Positions 1-35,062 of a stretch of 64,000 bases of DNA are shown here, piece after piece. Numbering within the stretch: position 1 is the first letter of the stretch; each line of letters starts with the position of its first letter. This DNA is from Epinephelus fuscoguttatus. Lineage: Eukaryota; Chordata; Actinopteri; Perciformes; Serranidae. The notes under the pieces are model-generated. The model made no database searches. It worked only from the letters and a program-made list of their open reading frames with translations, and was not told where the DNA came from. Where the stretch lies: NCBI RefSeq assembly GCF_011397635.1, contig NC_064770.1, positions 25,465,603 through 25,529,602 on the forward strand. The letters run 5' to 3'. Both the position numbers and the translations under genes were made by a program.

Positions 1-766
1 ACAAGAGTTCAGCGAGCCACCGAAGGACCGCCCTGCACATTTACTATTGGTTCTGCAACGTAGGGAGTTTTTTTAAACTCTGAAATTGTATCCGCCCATC
101 TAAACACAAAATCAGGGAGAAAGTCATCCGTCTTTAGTTAAGCAAAGCGTCTAAAGACTGACTTGTGAGTCTACTGAAATTCAGATGTATAACTGAATAC
201 TTCATCCCCCAAATGACCATCTGTACATCAATTACCCTGTGTTACGGTGAATGAAGAAAACTTCTCGCATGCCTCCGGTGAACAAAGGTTCAGTGTTTTT
301 GGACTATATTAGGCTATTGTATAACGACACAAAATGCCTTTCCTCTACCTAATATACCTGCAAAATAATGCTCCATATGAAATTCTGTGATACCAGCTCT
401 GACATTTCCTACACAGCAGGTCCTAAACTGACTTAAAGTAATCATTACAGCCATGCTGAGACAAGATTGAAAGCAGTGGGGTGTTTTTGAGACTCCTCTG
501 TGCTGTATATTTATGTACATAAGATCACAAAAATCCTGTTAATGTAGAATTCAAGTATATTCAAAGAAATGGGTTGGCTACCTTGGGATTTCTCATTCTT
601 GCACTGCAGTACTTTTTTAAAATTTCATTATCCTCCTCTTACACTAAAACCTCACACTCTCATTCATGCACACAACAGATCTGTAAGGTAGTTATTTTAC
701 ACAGTATATTGGTCAAATATAAATCCAGGTGTTGTAAGTTTAGTGTAAGCTCATGCTGTCAGCTAC
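1..766. other. intron of grid2ip, no exon recognised
   Basis: This stretch lies 3' of the last visible delphilin exon (donor GTAGCT just left of 767). I see no continuation of the delphilin reading frame and no recognisable repeat, so it should be intron leading to exons outside the window. Confidence 0.5.
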
Positions 767-22505
<21,739 letters not shown>

Positions 22506-22813
22506 CCTCGCCCGGCTTGCGGCAGGGCACGTTCCAGCCAGCCTCCCTTCGCCCCCGGCCTGGAGGTTGACGCAGCCAAAGAGTGCCCTCGGACACCTTT
22601 GTGCTGCTCCTCACCTGAGCTCACTGCCTCCAAAAGCCTCTACCCTGCTAAGCAAATCAAGTGTGCCTAAGAGGTCACATCTGTAGGTTATCTGGGCCAC
22701 TGCCTCCCCTTGTTCTTAATCAGAGAACCAGCAGTCTGCAGCTGAGGGCAGGGAGGCCGGAGAACAGGGGAGAGCGTCTGAAAGTCGGGCTCTCCATCCT
22801 GGACGAGGCGGTC

Positions 22814-22842
22814 CAGCCTCAGCCTCAGCCTCAGCCTCAGCC
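22814..22842. repeat. CAGCCT hexanucleotide tandem repeat
   Basis: About four to five copies of CAGCCT just upstream of the grid2ip start codon, so likely in its 5' UTR or promoter. On the gene strand the unit reads AGGCTG. Confidence 0.8.
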
Positions 22843-24064
22843 CAAACCCTATGGCTGAGCGATGATCACAAAACTGGGACACACTCACTTGGTCCTGAAA
22901 TGGTTCTTTGCAAGAAAAGGTACTGCGAAGCCCCATTTTTCTATAAATACCTATCCCTCTCTCTCTCTCCCACCCGCTCTCTCTGCCTTCCTCGGCTGCT
23001 CATGTGGATAGGGCCCTCTCAGAGGGCTGAGGAGTGACCCAGAAACCAGTGTGTGTCGTACCAGCCAGGGACACTTCTCTGATTATAGCGGCTGTGTTAA
23101 CCTCAGTACTGGAACACCAGTTACAGAGATGTAGCCCGCAGACATGCTCAAGGTTGCTCACAATATTCCAACTGATCCAATGAGCTCTGGTGAATTTAGC
23201 GTAGGACTGCAAATACCAATACAGAGTTCACAGCGTGGCATGAGTCAGTGCAAGCTTTGTGGTGTGTACGTGTCCCAGAGGATGTTTTACCTGGCAGGTG
23301 TGTGTGGTTTCAAAGCAGGTGGTATTCCCATGATGAGATGGTAGATGACACTCACTCTACAGCCACACACTTCTAAAAACAAAGAGAGGAAATGAAATGA
23401 GACGGCAACAAAGGATGATAAAAATAATACAACAATACTGCAGGATCTCGGTGTATCAACAAAGGCAAAAAGACTTATACACAGGTTTTTACTAACATTG
23501 GGGGGACTTTGGGGAAACACAAAAACAATGAATGAGTAGATTGGAAACAACCACATATCCACGGTACTAGGGAGAGATATAGTAGATAATTCCCATTGCA
23601 GACATCCCAAATTTCCAGTTTAAAGTGCATTCAGTTAGGGTTAACTGAGAGAAATCCTACATGGTTGTTTCCACTCACCTTAACAATCACTATTCAAAAC
23701 AAAAATGATTTTCCAAAGACAAGCAAACATGATCACAGAAATCTAATTAGCACACAAAACACATCACACACTCAAAGGTCAAGACAATCTTCATCAATCA
23801 ATCAGAAAAACAGGAAATCAAAGACGAATGAAAGCAAACTGTATAAGAAAATAGCATTTATTTGATGCAAACTGCTCGAGTAAACTAATGACATTTTAAT
23901 GTCTGGTGTATCTGTCATGCGTAAAGATGCATTATGGTTAAAACACTGTTCCATGGGAAGTTTGTACTCTCCTTGAATGGCCTCAAACAGGCAGGCACAC
24001 ACACACGCACACACAGATCTGGATCAGTCGGGCTTTAAAGGGCACCACATTTCAGTTTGGAGAT

Positions 24065-24724
24065 TAGAGCTGCAACGATTTATCGATTAGCTGTCAACTG
24101 TCAAATGAATCGCCAATTAATCTGATCATTGATTAATCCGTTTTGAGTAACTTTTTAAGAAAAAAAGGTTAAATTTATTTGATTCCAGCTTCTTAAATGT
24201 GAATATTTTCTGGTTTCTTTTAGAAAATACCCCATTTCCGATACCTAAACTTGCTTATCGTCCGATACTGAGTGCCGATCCAATGCCACTATGTTAAAAA
24301 AAATAACAATAACAGCAGCATATGACGAGTCCATTTCTGTGTCAAGAAGACCGTTTCGGAGATATTTTAAAATGGTAGAGTACTTTGATCTTGTATACGA
24401 CATTGCCAACCTCAAGGGAATATTACGAAACTTTGTTAATGACTTTTGTGGTATCAGATCAGTGTAATACACTTGCATATTCGCCGATACCCGATTCAGA
24501 ATTTTAGGCAGTATAAGAGGCATTTCCAATATAGGTAATGGTATCGTAACATCTCTAGTTTCTTCACTCCTCTATGACAGTAAACAGAACATCTTTGGGT
24601 TGTAGACAAAACAAGACATTTGAGGATTTCATCTTGGGCTTTTTCTGACATTTGACCAAACAACTAATCGATTAATTTAGAAAATCAACTGATTAACAAA
24701 AATAATCTTCAGTTGCAGCCCTAT
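24065..24724. mobile_element. MITE with GCTGCAAC termini, carrying a nested element
   Basis: The left end is TAGAGCTGCAACGATT. The right end in reverse complement is AGGGCTGCAACTGAAG, so the termini are inverted repeats. The inner sequence has the AATCGATTA motifs typical of this teleost element class. A second element at about 24238-24551 (CCGATACC at one end, GGTATCG at the other) splits it. Confidence 0.65.
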
Positions 24725-25253
24725 TGGAGATGTAGAGTCCCAAAACTTGAGAATACCCGACCCTGACGTGAGAGCAGAAGTGAAAACTGCGATGGAGCGA
24801 TGCAATTTTAGGTAGTTTAAGTAGTAAGAAATTTCATTTTCTGACCGCAGCAAAGCAAAGAAACCAGGCTACAACAGATAAAAAGGCAGAGACATGTTCA
24901 GTTTGTACCAACTACAAAAGAAAAATGCCTTACAAAATTAATCTGGTTAGTTTTTTTTAAGCTGTACGCACCTAAAAGTTCAAAGATTAGCTGGCATACT
25001 GGATGACAGGAAGTGCTTAATTTCACTAAATCAATCAGCAAAAACCAAACACATGATCGAACTAGTCCTCATGCACACTCATTCTTTGTAGGTTTCACAC
25101 AGACATTTCTTTGTAGGTTGTTCTACTTCTGTAACAATAAACCTTATAAACACTTTGGCCTTAGTTTTGTAGTCAGATCTCACACACAAAGCTCATATAA
25201 AGTCTACAGTAATTGGCTACACAGGTACAGTTCGTAGTTAAGATCCTCTTGGA

Positions 25254-28200
25254 TCATACAATGACAGTCTGAATCTCCACCTCCTCTGGGGAGGTGATGA
25301 CATATTCCTCTTGCTGCTGCACCATCTGTATTCCCTCCTCCACGGCTTCCTCGGTGGTAACCATGGTAACTGTTCCGTCTGCCGTCTCCACGGTGCCCGC
25401 CGTGGCCAGCAGCGTGCCGTCACTGATGGCAGAGGCCAGCGTCATTGCCACCTGCTCCGTCAGGCTTTCCGGCGTCGCGATGGTGATGGTGTCACCGCAG
25501 TCGGAGATGGATGTGCCCTCCTCGTTCATTGCCACGTTGCGCACAATGATTTGGTGGCTGCCTGTGCCACCGGCGCCGTGTGACTGGCTGACAATACGCT
25601 GTACCACTTTCATGATGTGGTTTCCCATCTGGCAGGTAGAGGTTTGATATAAAAAGGTAGAAGAGGAGTTGTAATATAATGAATGCACAATTACCAGCTC
25701 TGATCAGATCCTGTGAATTTCACACTCTGCAACTAACTGCTATAAATCATACTAATATTCTCTTTCATGTGTGTGTGTGTGTGTGTGTGTGTGTTGGTGT
25801 ATACTGACCTCATTCTGGCCATCTTGAATGAGTGTAACCTCTTCTTCCTGCACCTCCTCCTCTGTTTGAGTCTGGAGGATGTGAGAGAAGCAGAGCAAAT
25901 ACAATGAATCACCAAGCATTTAAGTGCACCCCAAAAACAAAAATACATACTTTACCTCTTACCTGTAGTGCTATTTATCAGTCTAGATTGTTTTGGTTTG
26001 AGTTTGCGAGTGTTGGGAAATATCAGCCATAGAGATGTCTGCCTATAAATAATGGAACTAGACGGCACTCGGCTTGTGTCTCTTTCCAGTAATCATGACA
26101 CAGTTACTCCAGATAATCCACAGACCTTGTTGTGAGCAGTTTCATGTAGGAACTATTTTCTTTCTACCAAATTACACCGGCCAACCATATCACCTCATAG
26201 AAGGAAGGCTGCATCTACTACTAGCTCACCTAGCATCACTGAAATAGCTTATGTTACAGTTCAGCGGAGGAACTTCTTAAAGCTGACGTTAAAAATTTTT
26301 GAATTTTGGATTTAGAATGTGATTTTAAGTTACAAAAGTTAGTTAAAGGGTTATTTGCTCACATAACGTGTACAAACAGGAGACCCGTGGAACTGGCAGT
26401 TCTCGTGCATAAATGCCAAGAGTTGCATTGGACAGAGAGGTGAACAAGAGAGGGAGGGGCTGCAAAGCAACTTGGCTGGTAGTGTTTGCATCTGCTTCCC
26501 TAGCAGTGGGAGAGATGTACGTAACATGCAGCAGAGAGTGGTGACCATCTGCGCTCCGCATCGCCATGGAGCAGCATGTGCACTCAAAGACAGAGTCACA
26601 CCAAGGGGTGCAGCCCACTCTGCCGACCTGTTGTGTGTGAGACAGAATCTGTAACAGTCTCTTTAAACAGCTGAACGAAGAGAAGGAGGAGAAATGGCGC
26701 AAGGAAAGATGTCAGCCCTAAGCTTAATAATAAATGATTTAAATATTTTTTACCGTGGAAATTTGGGTTTTAATCAGGCTCTTGGGTAGAAACTATGTGG
26801 TTCATGTAGGGTTGGGCCTGAGTTTTTGGGCCAGATCAAAGCTCTGGATCAGGGTCAGAGTTTGCTGCATTTGGCAAAGGAAAGTGCTCAGTGATTGATT
26901 CCAATCAGCCACCTAATTAATTTGCACTTCAATCAGTGATGTAAGTATCAGCATGTACTAATGACTGTTAACAGAAAATACCTGCTGTGGACTGCAGGTC
27001 TCACCTTGATGATGTACTCCTGCGTGTCAGCCACCACTGAGGAGAACTCCACCAGGACAGCATGCGGATCCTCTGAGAGGATGGCTGCTGTAGCCAGGCT
27101 GTCCACTGACGCTTGCTCCCCTGTTGCCCCATCCTTCTGCTCACTGGAATCGTCCTTCTGGCAGCCTCCTGGTGGGAATCACAGGTTGTGATATTAGATG
27201 TGTCTGTGTCACTGCTGCAAATACCTTTTCTCTCAAAGTATTGTTGTCACACAGACCTTTTGCACGCATATGCCGATTGAGGGTCCCGTGCTCAGCGAAG
27301 CCTCGGCCGCACTTTGGGCACTTGAAAGGCTTCTCTCCGGTGTGATGGCGGATATGTCGCACCAGAGAACCTTTCTCCCTGAAACCTCTCAAGCAGAACT
27401 GGCACACGTAAGGTTTCTCATCACCATGGGTCCGCTGATGCACCTGCAAGGCATTCTGGGGCCAGACAAAGAGATATGTTAGAGATGACACTGCCTTTTA
27501 TGTCTCTAAATGACAAGTTGGTGGGAACAAACTAAAGAATGAGACTCACCTTGGTCTTGTACCCCTTGTTGCACCTGGCACAACGGTAGGGTCTTTCATC
27601 TGAGTGGGCCCTCATGTGCTCACGTACATGCCCGATGGTTTTGTACAGTTTGCCACATTCACCACACTTATACCTCCTCTCACTGACATGGACTTCCATA
27701 TGTTTCTTAAGCAGATAACCAGTCAGGAACTCTTTATGGCAAAGTGTGCACTTAAAGGGCTTGTAACCTGCATGGAGAGCAAAATGTCCATAAAGTGATG
27801 CTATCTTCTGATTTTTTATTTTAATAAAATTTAATTATAAGAGTTATAGTTAACTATAGTTATAGTTACAGTTATGCTGGGAGTCATCATTAATAATTAT
27901 GGACTTACCCATATGGCCCTTGAAGTGAAAGCGGAAGTAATTCAGTCCCTTGAAAGAGCGATTACAGTGTGGACACGTGTACAGTTTTGAGGATGTTTGA
28001 CCATTTCCACTACCTGCTTCCTGCAAATGAAACAAAAGCAGACAGTAAAAATAAAGCTGTGCATGCAACACCAGACCAAGCTCTGCTGAGAACCTGTTCG
28101 CATGTTTCCTAAACTGAGTGGTAGGGTGGGCTGGTGTCAGGAGACACTGTGCCGACAAAAATGCAAATGTATCGAGGCGAAACGCTGAACGAGAGTAAAT

Positions 28201-31200
28201 CTGCGGTGGGTTTTTACTTCAACTTTTGCTGGCAAGCGTGGTCACAAACGGTGTCCGACAATCCTGCAAAGTATACCTTCAAGTATACCAAATTTTAACA
28301 CTAGACATCACACTTGACTCGACAGCCAACCCCAAATGAAACATAACAAGACTTGGCGCTATTATTATCTCCACTGCTGGCTAAACTGTGAAATAAACTG
28401 GTGTAAGCTCATACACCAGACCAAATAAACCAGAACCAACTGTACTGATCAGCTCAGTGCCTCCCCCATCAGTTTCTATTAGTGGTTAACAGCTTTCCTG
28501 TTTTGTTACCCTCAAAAATAAAATAAAACAATACTGATTAATTATTAATCACTTCTCTCTAATGTTGACTCTAACTGGCAGCAGAAATCTTGGCAGAACA
28601 GTAGGACCTGTGCTCTGGAGCTCAGTCGCAGCATCCTGATACTGTATTTCAAGCACAGAGCATGGTAATGACTCAGCTGACCTGAGGACTGAGGCTGAAC
28701 ACACACAGCAGACCTACCTCTAGCTTACCACATCACAGTTTTACAGTCACTCATACTAACACTGCAAACACTGCAGAGAGTTACTGTCAATCTAATAACA
28801 AAAAAACAGAAATAAGAGAACTTGTTTGAGCAACTAATGTGGACCCTGTTTTCGAACACAATACAATGCAGTAAACGTACTGGTCAATCCCGATTTCTCT
28901 CATCCTTACCTCTGCCTCCATCTCAACAAACTCTTCTTTGACCTGGATCTCGGTGATATTCTCCTCCGCATCAGGACAGTCAGAAACCACTTTATCCATC
29001 TCCTCAGTAGTGTGTGAGGTCTCCTCAACTACGGCTTCCTCCGTCTCCAGTGCAATGCCAGAATTAATGATGGCCTGGCAGATGAGGTTGTCGCCTGCTG
29101 CTGCAGCAGCCGCCAGGGCTTCCGCCTGTGACTGCTCTACTACAACCTGGCCAGAGGCAAAACAACGGGACAACAAAGTAGGTTTGATCAGCGTTACAAG
29201 CAAAACTGTCTCATACTCAGGCCATATTGGACTTTTAGCTAAATGTGCACCCTTTCTCTACTCACCTGTTGCTCCTGCGTCGTTCCATTCACCTCCATTG
29301 TGAAGTGGACCTGATGAAGGACCTCTTGGGAACCAGAGTCTACCACGCTGACAACAGCTGTCTGAGCCTCAACCATCTCCTGCTCCTCTGGCTGTTGCTC
29401 CACAACTACTACCTCCTGCTGCTGGCCAGCCACTGCAGCGCGATCATCTTCGACCCCTGGACAATTCACACATACCTGTCAGTGGCTCAACTGATGGGCA
29501 CTTCTTCAGGTATTCTAAATATATTCTTGAATCGAGTACTACTACAGCTCATTTGCTTTGATAGAACAGCTTGTGCAAGACTATTAAGCTCCTGCTGTAT
29601 AAGTCTGACCTTTTTGTACTCCATCTTTGCTGACCAAGATCTCCTTGTACTGAACAAAGCGGATCTTTTCAGTGCAGGGTGTGAGGGCCTTGAGGTGTCT
29701 GGTGAGAGCACCTGACTCTCGGAAAGACTGGCCGCATAGGGTGCATCGATACGGCCGCTCATCTATAAGAGAACAGGAAGACAGTGGTGTTGTCGTTAGG
29801 TAAAATGTGTGAGAGGACATCGATTCATGACAAAAAACAGTCCCTGTTTACTGTCTGTACCAGTGTGGCGACGATTGTGACGAATCAGGGAGCCTTTTGT
29901 GCGAAAGGAGGTTCCACACAGGTCACATGAGAAGTTCTTCTGGTCACTGTGAGTTTTCATATGAGTTCTCAAGATGTTGGTCTGTTGGAAATTAGAAAAT
30001 CTCATGTTACTCATCTCAGGTTCTCACTTAAGAAAATATAACCAACATTTCCTCATAAAAAGACGCACACACAAATTAAATGTACGACTCACTGTTTTAA
30101 AGGTCTTGTCACAGAGTTGGCAAATGAAGCGTCCCTCTTGGTTGACTTTGTAAACAGGCTTGTCACTGTCCGCATTGTCAGACAAGGAGCCTTCAGTCCC
30201 ATCTGAGAGATCTGTGACTTTGAGCGAAATGACTTTCTTCCTTCGACCTCGACCCAATACACTGCTGCTTTCATCTGTGTGGAAAAACACAAATTAACAA
30301 TGCAGTCCCCCCGCAGGTCTGATTCATAGAGTGAAACAAAATGGACGAGTTGACAGATTGATTAGTTATTCTACATAAACAATCAACAGCTATTTTTGCC
30401 AATGTATTGCTTCAGTCTTCTTTCAAGCAACAATGCTGCACCAGAGATACTCAAGTTGCTTTGCCAAGGGGCCACTTTTGCAAAATGACAGAAGGTCAGG
30501 GGCCACTTTCTGGAATTTGAGGACATTCAGGGCTTAGCCCAGACCTCAGTCGGGGGTCCCAGGGAGTCCCCCTCAGGCACTTTTTTTTAAAAAAAACAAG
30601 CTCTACTCTGATGCTTTTGCCATGCACTCTGGCACCTTACATTCAAAATACAAAGAAATTCCCATTTTAACTCAATTTATTTTAATTGTGAATGAGAAAA
30701 TGGTCAGCAGGCCACCTGTTACCCTGTCATGGGCCAAATCTGGCCTACGGGCTCACATTTAGTACCACTGTACTGAGCATTCGCCGATGTTTGAATGTGT
30801 CAAATGTATGGATTTGATGCTTTTCTTTGTTATATATGGGAGTAAACTGAATATCTTTGGTTCTGGACTGATGGTTTGTCACTTGTGGGAAATTACAGAA
30901 GGTCTTTTCCACAATTTTTCAAGAAAGTAACTGGCAATTTAATTTAACAGTTGCAGTCTTACAGTTAACTCACCATTAGTGATCTTCACTGGTTCATCCG
31001 AGGATGCACCTTCAGCTGTTTTCACCTCTGAAGAACTTCCATTGGCTGCAGTAACCTGGCAAAATATAGACCTTTTCTTTAAAGACTATTAAGGACACAA
31101 CTCATGAGGGTCCATTGCACAATAAAATACAATTTAATAATAACATACAGATAAAAATAGAAGCCAGTTAGATGAGAATCTGATGGAGTTCAGCTCAGGG

Positions 31201-32833
31201 TTGATTAAGGCTAACAACACTGTTTATAGTATCAATCAACATACACACACATCTATATATAGGATTCCTTATTACAGCAGAGCAGGAGGATACACTGGAG
31301 ATTCTTGGAGCTTTAAGCAGCAGCTTTATACTGTCATTGTAAGCCACTATAGTTTAGTTTATCTCCTGCTTCCTGTTTTAACTGAGATATCTGCTTTATT
31401 TTACTGTTTCATGTTCACTATAGGGTATAAGAAGTTGTGTAAAGTTGCTGCTCGAAAACTTGACATTTCCTTCTTTAGGTGTTTCACAATAAAAGTTGAT
31501 ACATAACAAAATAACTGAGGACTTTTACTGTGAAGAATCTACAGGACTTGAAATGTGTTATTATAGAATTAAGGGAACCTTGTTAGCAGCTTCTCTTCAG
31601 TAAAGTTAAGTCTAATAATATGGCAGGGAGGAAAGTGAAAGCAGAGACGGCCACAGTGAGATGTTGATGAAGAGCTGCACACAACAGGCTCTTACTGCAC
31701 CTATGCAAACAGCTCACCTCCAACAGGTAAACTTATTTTACCTGCCCTGCTGTGGAAAAACACATGCAGCAAAAATAACAGGGGACTTTAGCCATGGATC
31801 AGCACTCTGCTTTTAAATAACAAGTTAAAGAGGGTAGCCCTGCTGTAATGGAAATGAAAATCCCTGCTGCGCTGGGCTGATGGCCCAAACCAAGCCAAGC
31901 CAGCCTGTGACTGTCGAAAAGGGGTATAAGTTTCTGCATGTCACCTTTTTTTTTATAGCAACACCAGAGGTGGGCAGGATATAATGGGGTGCAAAAAGCT
32001 TTAAAAAGTGAAGCCTTCACAAACAGAACACATATTGAAGCTACAAGCCAATATGTTTGCTTGTGCATACAACTTACAGCAGTCTGTAAATATCCTTAAC
32101 ACTGATAGAGCATTGATTTTGTTATGGCCCAGATATTTAGTCCCATTATGCCAGACTGAATGAAATCAGGAAACACTAACTTTCTGTCCTCTCTACTTCT
32201 TGTGATCATAATGCAACTCTTTTTGCACAATATGTGATGTCAACATCTATCCCATATTGTGAGCATATTCTCAAAACCTGTTGAAAACAATCATCCATTC
32301 AATATAAATGATTTACCACTGCTGATTTCCTTGATATCAAACCCACAGATCACAGTTCATACCTCTTGACTAGTCTCCACACGTTTACAGTTGTGCTGCA
32401 GCTTGTGCTGGATGAAAGCCTCCAGCGTGGAGAACTCGGACTGACAGCGTCCGCACTTGTGCACATCTTCATCTGACAACACAAAGACATGCACATTACA
32501 AAATGAGACAACTTCATTATCTGTTTGGGCTCCCAGATACCACCGAGCTGATGTAAACGTTTCTGAACACTGCTGACTGGCTGCACTTCTAATCTGAGTA
32601 AAGCTAATACCTAGCTAATGTTGTTGCTAACGGCAGCTAGCCGCTAGCAACATTTCCTGATGGAGGAAGTTAGCTAGGCCCAAACACAACATTTGATAAA
32701 TATTTCAGCCTTGTTCCAGCGAGACAAAGTTCAGACCTTCATCTCCCAGCGTTGTCTGAATGGTGATCGTCTCGTTGCCGTTTGTCGTTTGCTCAGTCTC
32801 TGTTTCTGCCGTATGATTATTTTCTACATTCAT
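25254..32833 (-). CDS. e4f1: E4F transcription factor 1, complete coding sequence in 14 exons
   Basis: Zinc-finger transcription factor and atypical E3 ubiquitin ligase that acts on p53 and cell-cycle control in the nucleus (family knowledge). Exons: 32737-32833, 32363-32472, 30974-31055, 30093-30274, 29861-29981, 29610-29762, 29266-29456, 28910-29146, 27909-28020, 27550-27767, 27257-27455, 27005-27168, 25809-25871, 25254-25628. They total 2304 bp, 767 residues; the human protein is 784. Seen: an N-terminal Cys2-His-Cys-like finger (HKCGRCQSEF, residues about 37-62); three C2H2 fingers at about 146-225 (ICQLCDKTFKT, CDLCGTSFRTKGSLIRH, CTLCGQSFRESGALTRH); an acidic Gln/Glu-rich middle; six fingers at about 402-568; a conserved C-terminus with DTITIATPESLTEQVAMTLA ending EVEIQTVIV. 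The start is the first in-frame ATG; upstream in-frame sequence has no other ATG before a stop. Confidence 0.96.
25771..25794. repeat. GT microsatellite
   Basis: About twelve GT units in the last intron of e4f1, close to the donor of exon 13. Confidence 0.9.
25960..26275. mobile_element. MITE copy in e4f1 intron 13, same family as 56464-57267
   Basis: The segment from TTACCTGTAGTGCTAT through CAGTCTAGATTGTT matches 56507 onward. The middle part (CCACAGACCTTG, GAGCAGTTTCATG) matches the other copy in reverse complement, so the internal segment is inverted between the two copies. The outer terminus AAAGGGACAGTTC present at 56467 is not visible here. Confidence 0.6.
30430..30770. repeat. dispersed repeat in e4f1 intron 3
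   Basis: Shares a GCTTAGCCCAGACCTC ... GGGGGTC segment with the sequence near 60610-60660 (GCTCAGCCCAGACCTCTG). Family not identified. Confidence 0.45.
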
Positions 32834-35062
32834 GTCGTTCGAATTCTCCGTCTCTGTCGCAACGCCGCTACAAGGAGGGAAAACATGGCGGATTTACGAC
32901 CTCGTAGTCATAACAACAAAAGGGCGTGTGCGCGTGTCTTTTTCATCTTTTCACCAAAAGAGAGGAGAAAACACGCTTTGATCTGAATTTAGCCTCAAAT
33001 CACGTGTGAAATATATCTCAAAATGTTAGGACAGTACTCCTAAAATGCATATAGGCATAAAATGGCTTCCATTAATCCCTTTACATATTTACATATGTGA
33101 TGAGTATGTGATTATTAAGACTATATTCACTATTTTGACTGTGTTAATTGCATGAATATTTTTGCACTGGCAACCAAAATGTCCTTCAACATTATCTGCA
33201 TGTGCAGCTGTCTGCGGCAGCTGCAATAATGTAAGATACAGTGGTGTACAAAGTGCTCAGATGTTCTGCTTAAATGCAAATAGCAGTACCACAGTGTGGA
33301 AATACTGCACTTAAAATTTATTTAAGTAAGAGCGTGTAAGTATTAGCATCAAAATGTACTTAAGTTACCAAAAGGGAAAGTACTCATTCTGCAGAATGGC
33401 CCATTTGGATTTGAATTATTGGTGTATTATGTGAACATCACTTTAATGTTGTAGGTGGAAAGGTGATGCTCATTCTAAGTACTATATATCACACTGCGTA
33501 GTTTAACCGGTAGGCTAATAATACACTATAATCTATTAGCTGATTTATATTTAGTACTACTAATAATCTGACAGTGCAAAGTGAGGAGTAACTTTGAAAT
33601 AAATGTAGTAAGGTAAAAAAGTACAATATCTCCCTCTAGGATGTAGTGAGTATAAAGTAAAAGAAAATGTAGATATTCAAGTAAAGTACAAGTAGCTCAA
33701 AATTATACCGAAGTGCAGTACGTGATTAAATGTACTTAGTTACATTCCTTCACTGGTAAGATGAATGACAAAGTTATGATAAGATGCCTTTACTAAACAT
33801 TGGAAACATATTCAAAGCAAAATTACTAGTGAACTGAGCTGAGTTGGTCAAGCATGGAAAAGATTTGGTACCCCATATTATCAAAGGCCCTGAAAGCCAT
33901 TGTTTATGTTGTTGACTTCCTTTCTAATTTGAATCAGAATATGCAGATAAATGATAAAATTATACCATGACCAGAAATAAACAGTCACCCCCTCTCCCTC
34001 CTGAAAACATTCAAACTCTTACACAATCTGACTATAAATGCAGACAACCTTACAGCTTCTTTAGGTCTGACAAAATGCAGTTTTAGGATCCAACGATTGT
34101 CTCTACTTTCTCCAGGAACCCAATGATATTGATCCAACAAATTATCATTTCTGTAAATCAAAAGTTATCATTACTGTATTAATTTTTACACAATACTTTT
34201 GGTATTTAATATTGACAAAAAGGCCTTCAGAGCTGATAAGGTGGCAGCAATAAAAAGGACAAATGTGACAGCATATAGCTTGGAGGGGGATTAGTGAACT
34301 TTTCTCCTTTAAAGGGTAGGTCCCAAGTGTATAAAGTTGCCATGTATTCTCTAATGAGGAGCTGGGATTTACCGACACACAGAGGTAGCAACTGAAGGCC
34401 AGACCAGGCGGGAACCTTGCATGTATATAATAGTTCACAAATCAATTTATTGTTGTCACTGTAAATTGTCTTGCAGGGGACTTGCACCGAGAAACAAGAA
34501 TCTGCACTGTACAAACTACACAAAGAAAATTATTAATATTCATATTCATGCTCATATATAATTAATATGGAATTACTGAAAACAATGACTAAAATACATA
34601 AAGGTAGAGTTTACAGGAAGAAGCTTTCATATAAAATGTAAAATTAGCTCTAGTTTGGAAAGAGCAAGGATTTGGTGAGGGCTTGTAGCTGTGGATATGT
34701 TTTGTTTTTATTCAGTTTAACTTAATTTTGTTTTTTATTCTATTTTATTTTAGTTATTTTTGTATAGACATAAAGTTAAACTTATAATTACTGTTTATTT
34801 CTGACCTGTCTTGACCTCTCTTTCTCCCCAATGCCTGACAGCTTTATTTTATTTTTTTAATTACTCTATTTTATCATCAGCATTTTAAAATTATATGCAT
34901 ATATATTCCTCCTCTTATAATTTACAACACGTCTGAAACATATAGGATAGAGCTAACTATGATAAATATATCCACAGCTGACTGAGAAACACACCAACAT
35001 GTGGTTGACAGTGAGCTATTCACGACACAAGTGTAAACAACAAACACTTTACGGCAGTAGAT
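32834..35062. promoter_or_regulatory. divergent intergenic region between e4f1 and ciao3
   Basis: The two start codons face away from each other, 2.2 kb apart, so promoters of both genes should lie here. The middle is AT-rich and contains a dispersed repeat at 33237-33757. No TATA box was assigned with confidence, and no other gene was seen. Confidence 0.4.
33237..33757. repeat. teleost dispersed repeat (AGTGGTG ... GTAAAGTAC type)
   Basis: Begins ACAGTGGTGTACAAAGTGCT and ends near AATGTACTTAGTTACATTCC. It contains ACTTAAGT and AAAGTACTCATTCTGCAGA motifs that recur at 55325-55880, and short pieces appear near 46285-46380. This looks like a widespread non-autonomous DNA element; the family name is uncertain. 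Confidence 0.55.

Larger units (their letters stand above)
22506..25253. other. upstream region of grid2ip and downstream region of e4f1
   Basis: Between the grid2ip start codon and the e4f1 stop codon. The part next to 22505 should include the grid2ip 5' UTR and promoter, and the part next to 25254 the e4f1 3' UTR. It contains a CAGCCT hexamer run and a nested MITE at 24065-24724. No further gene was recognised. Confidence 0.5.

Noticed and set aside
22935-22950. TATAAATA motif read as a promoter
   Set aside because: It reads on the plus strand while the nearest gene, grid2ip, is on the minus strand; position and direction do not fit.
26343-26702. 119-codon minus-strand frame in e4f1 intron 12
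   Set aside because: It lies in the intron between 27005 and 25871 and is not needed for the in-phase e4f1 join; cysteines are irregular and form no zinc finger.
28160-28909. Possible extra e4f1 exon in the 28021-28909 intron
   Set aside because: Exons 28910-29146 and 27909-28020 already join in phase and match the order of the human protein.
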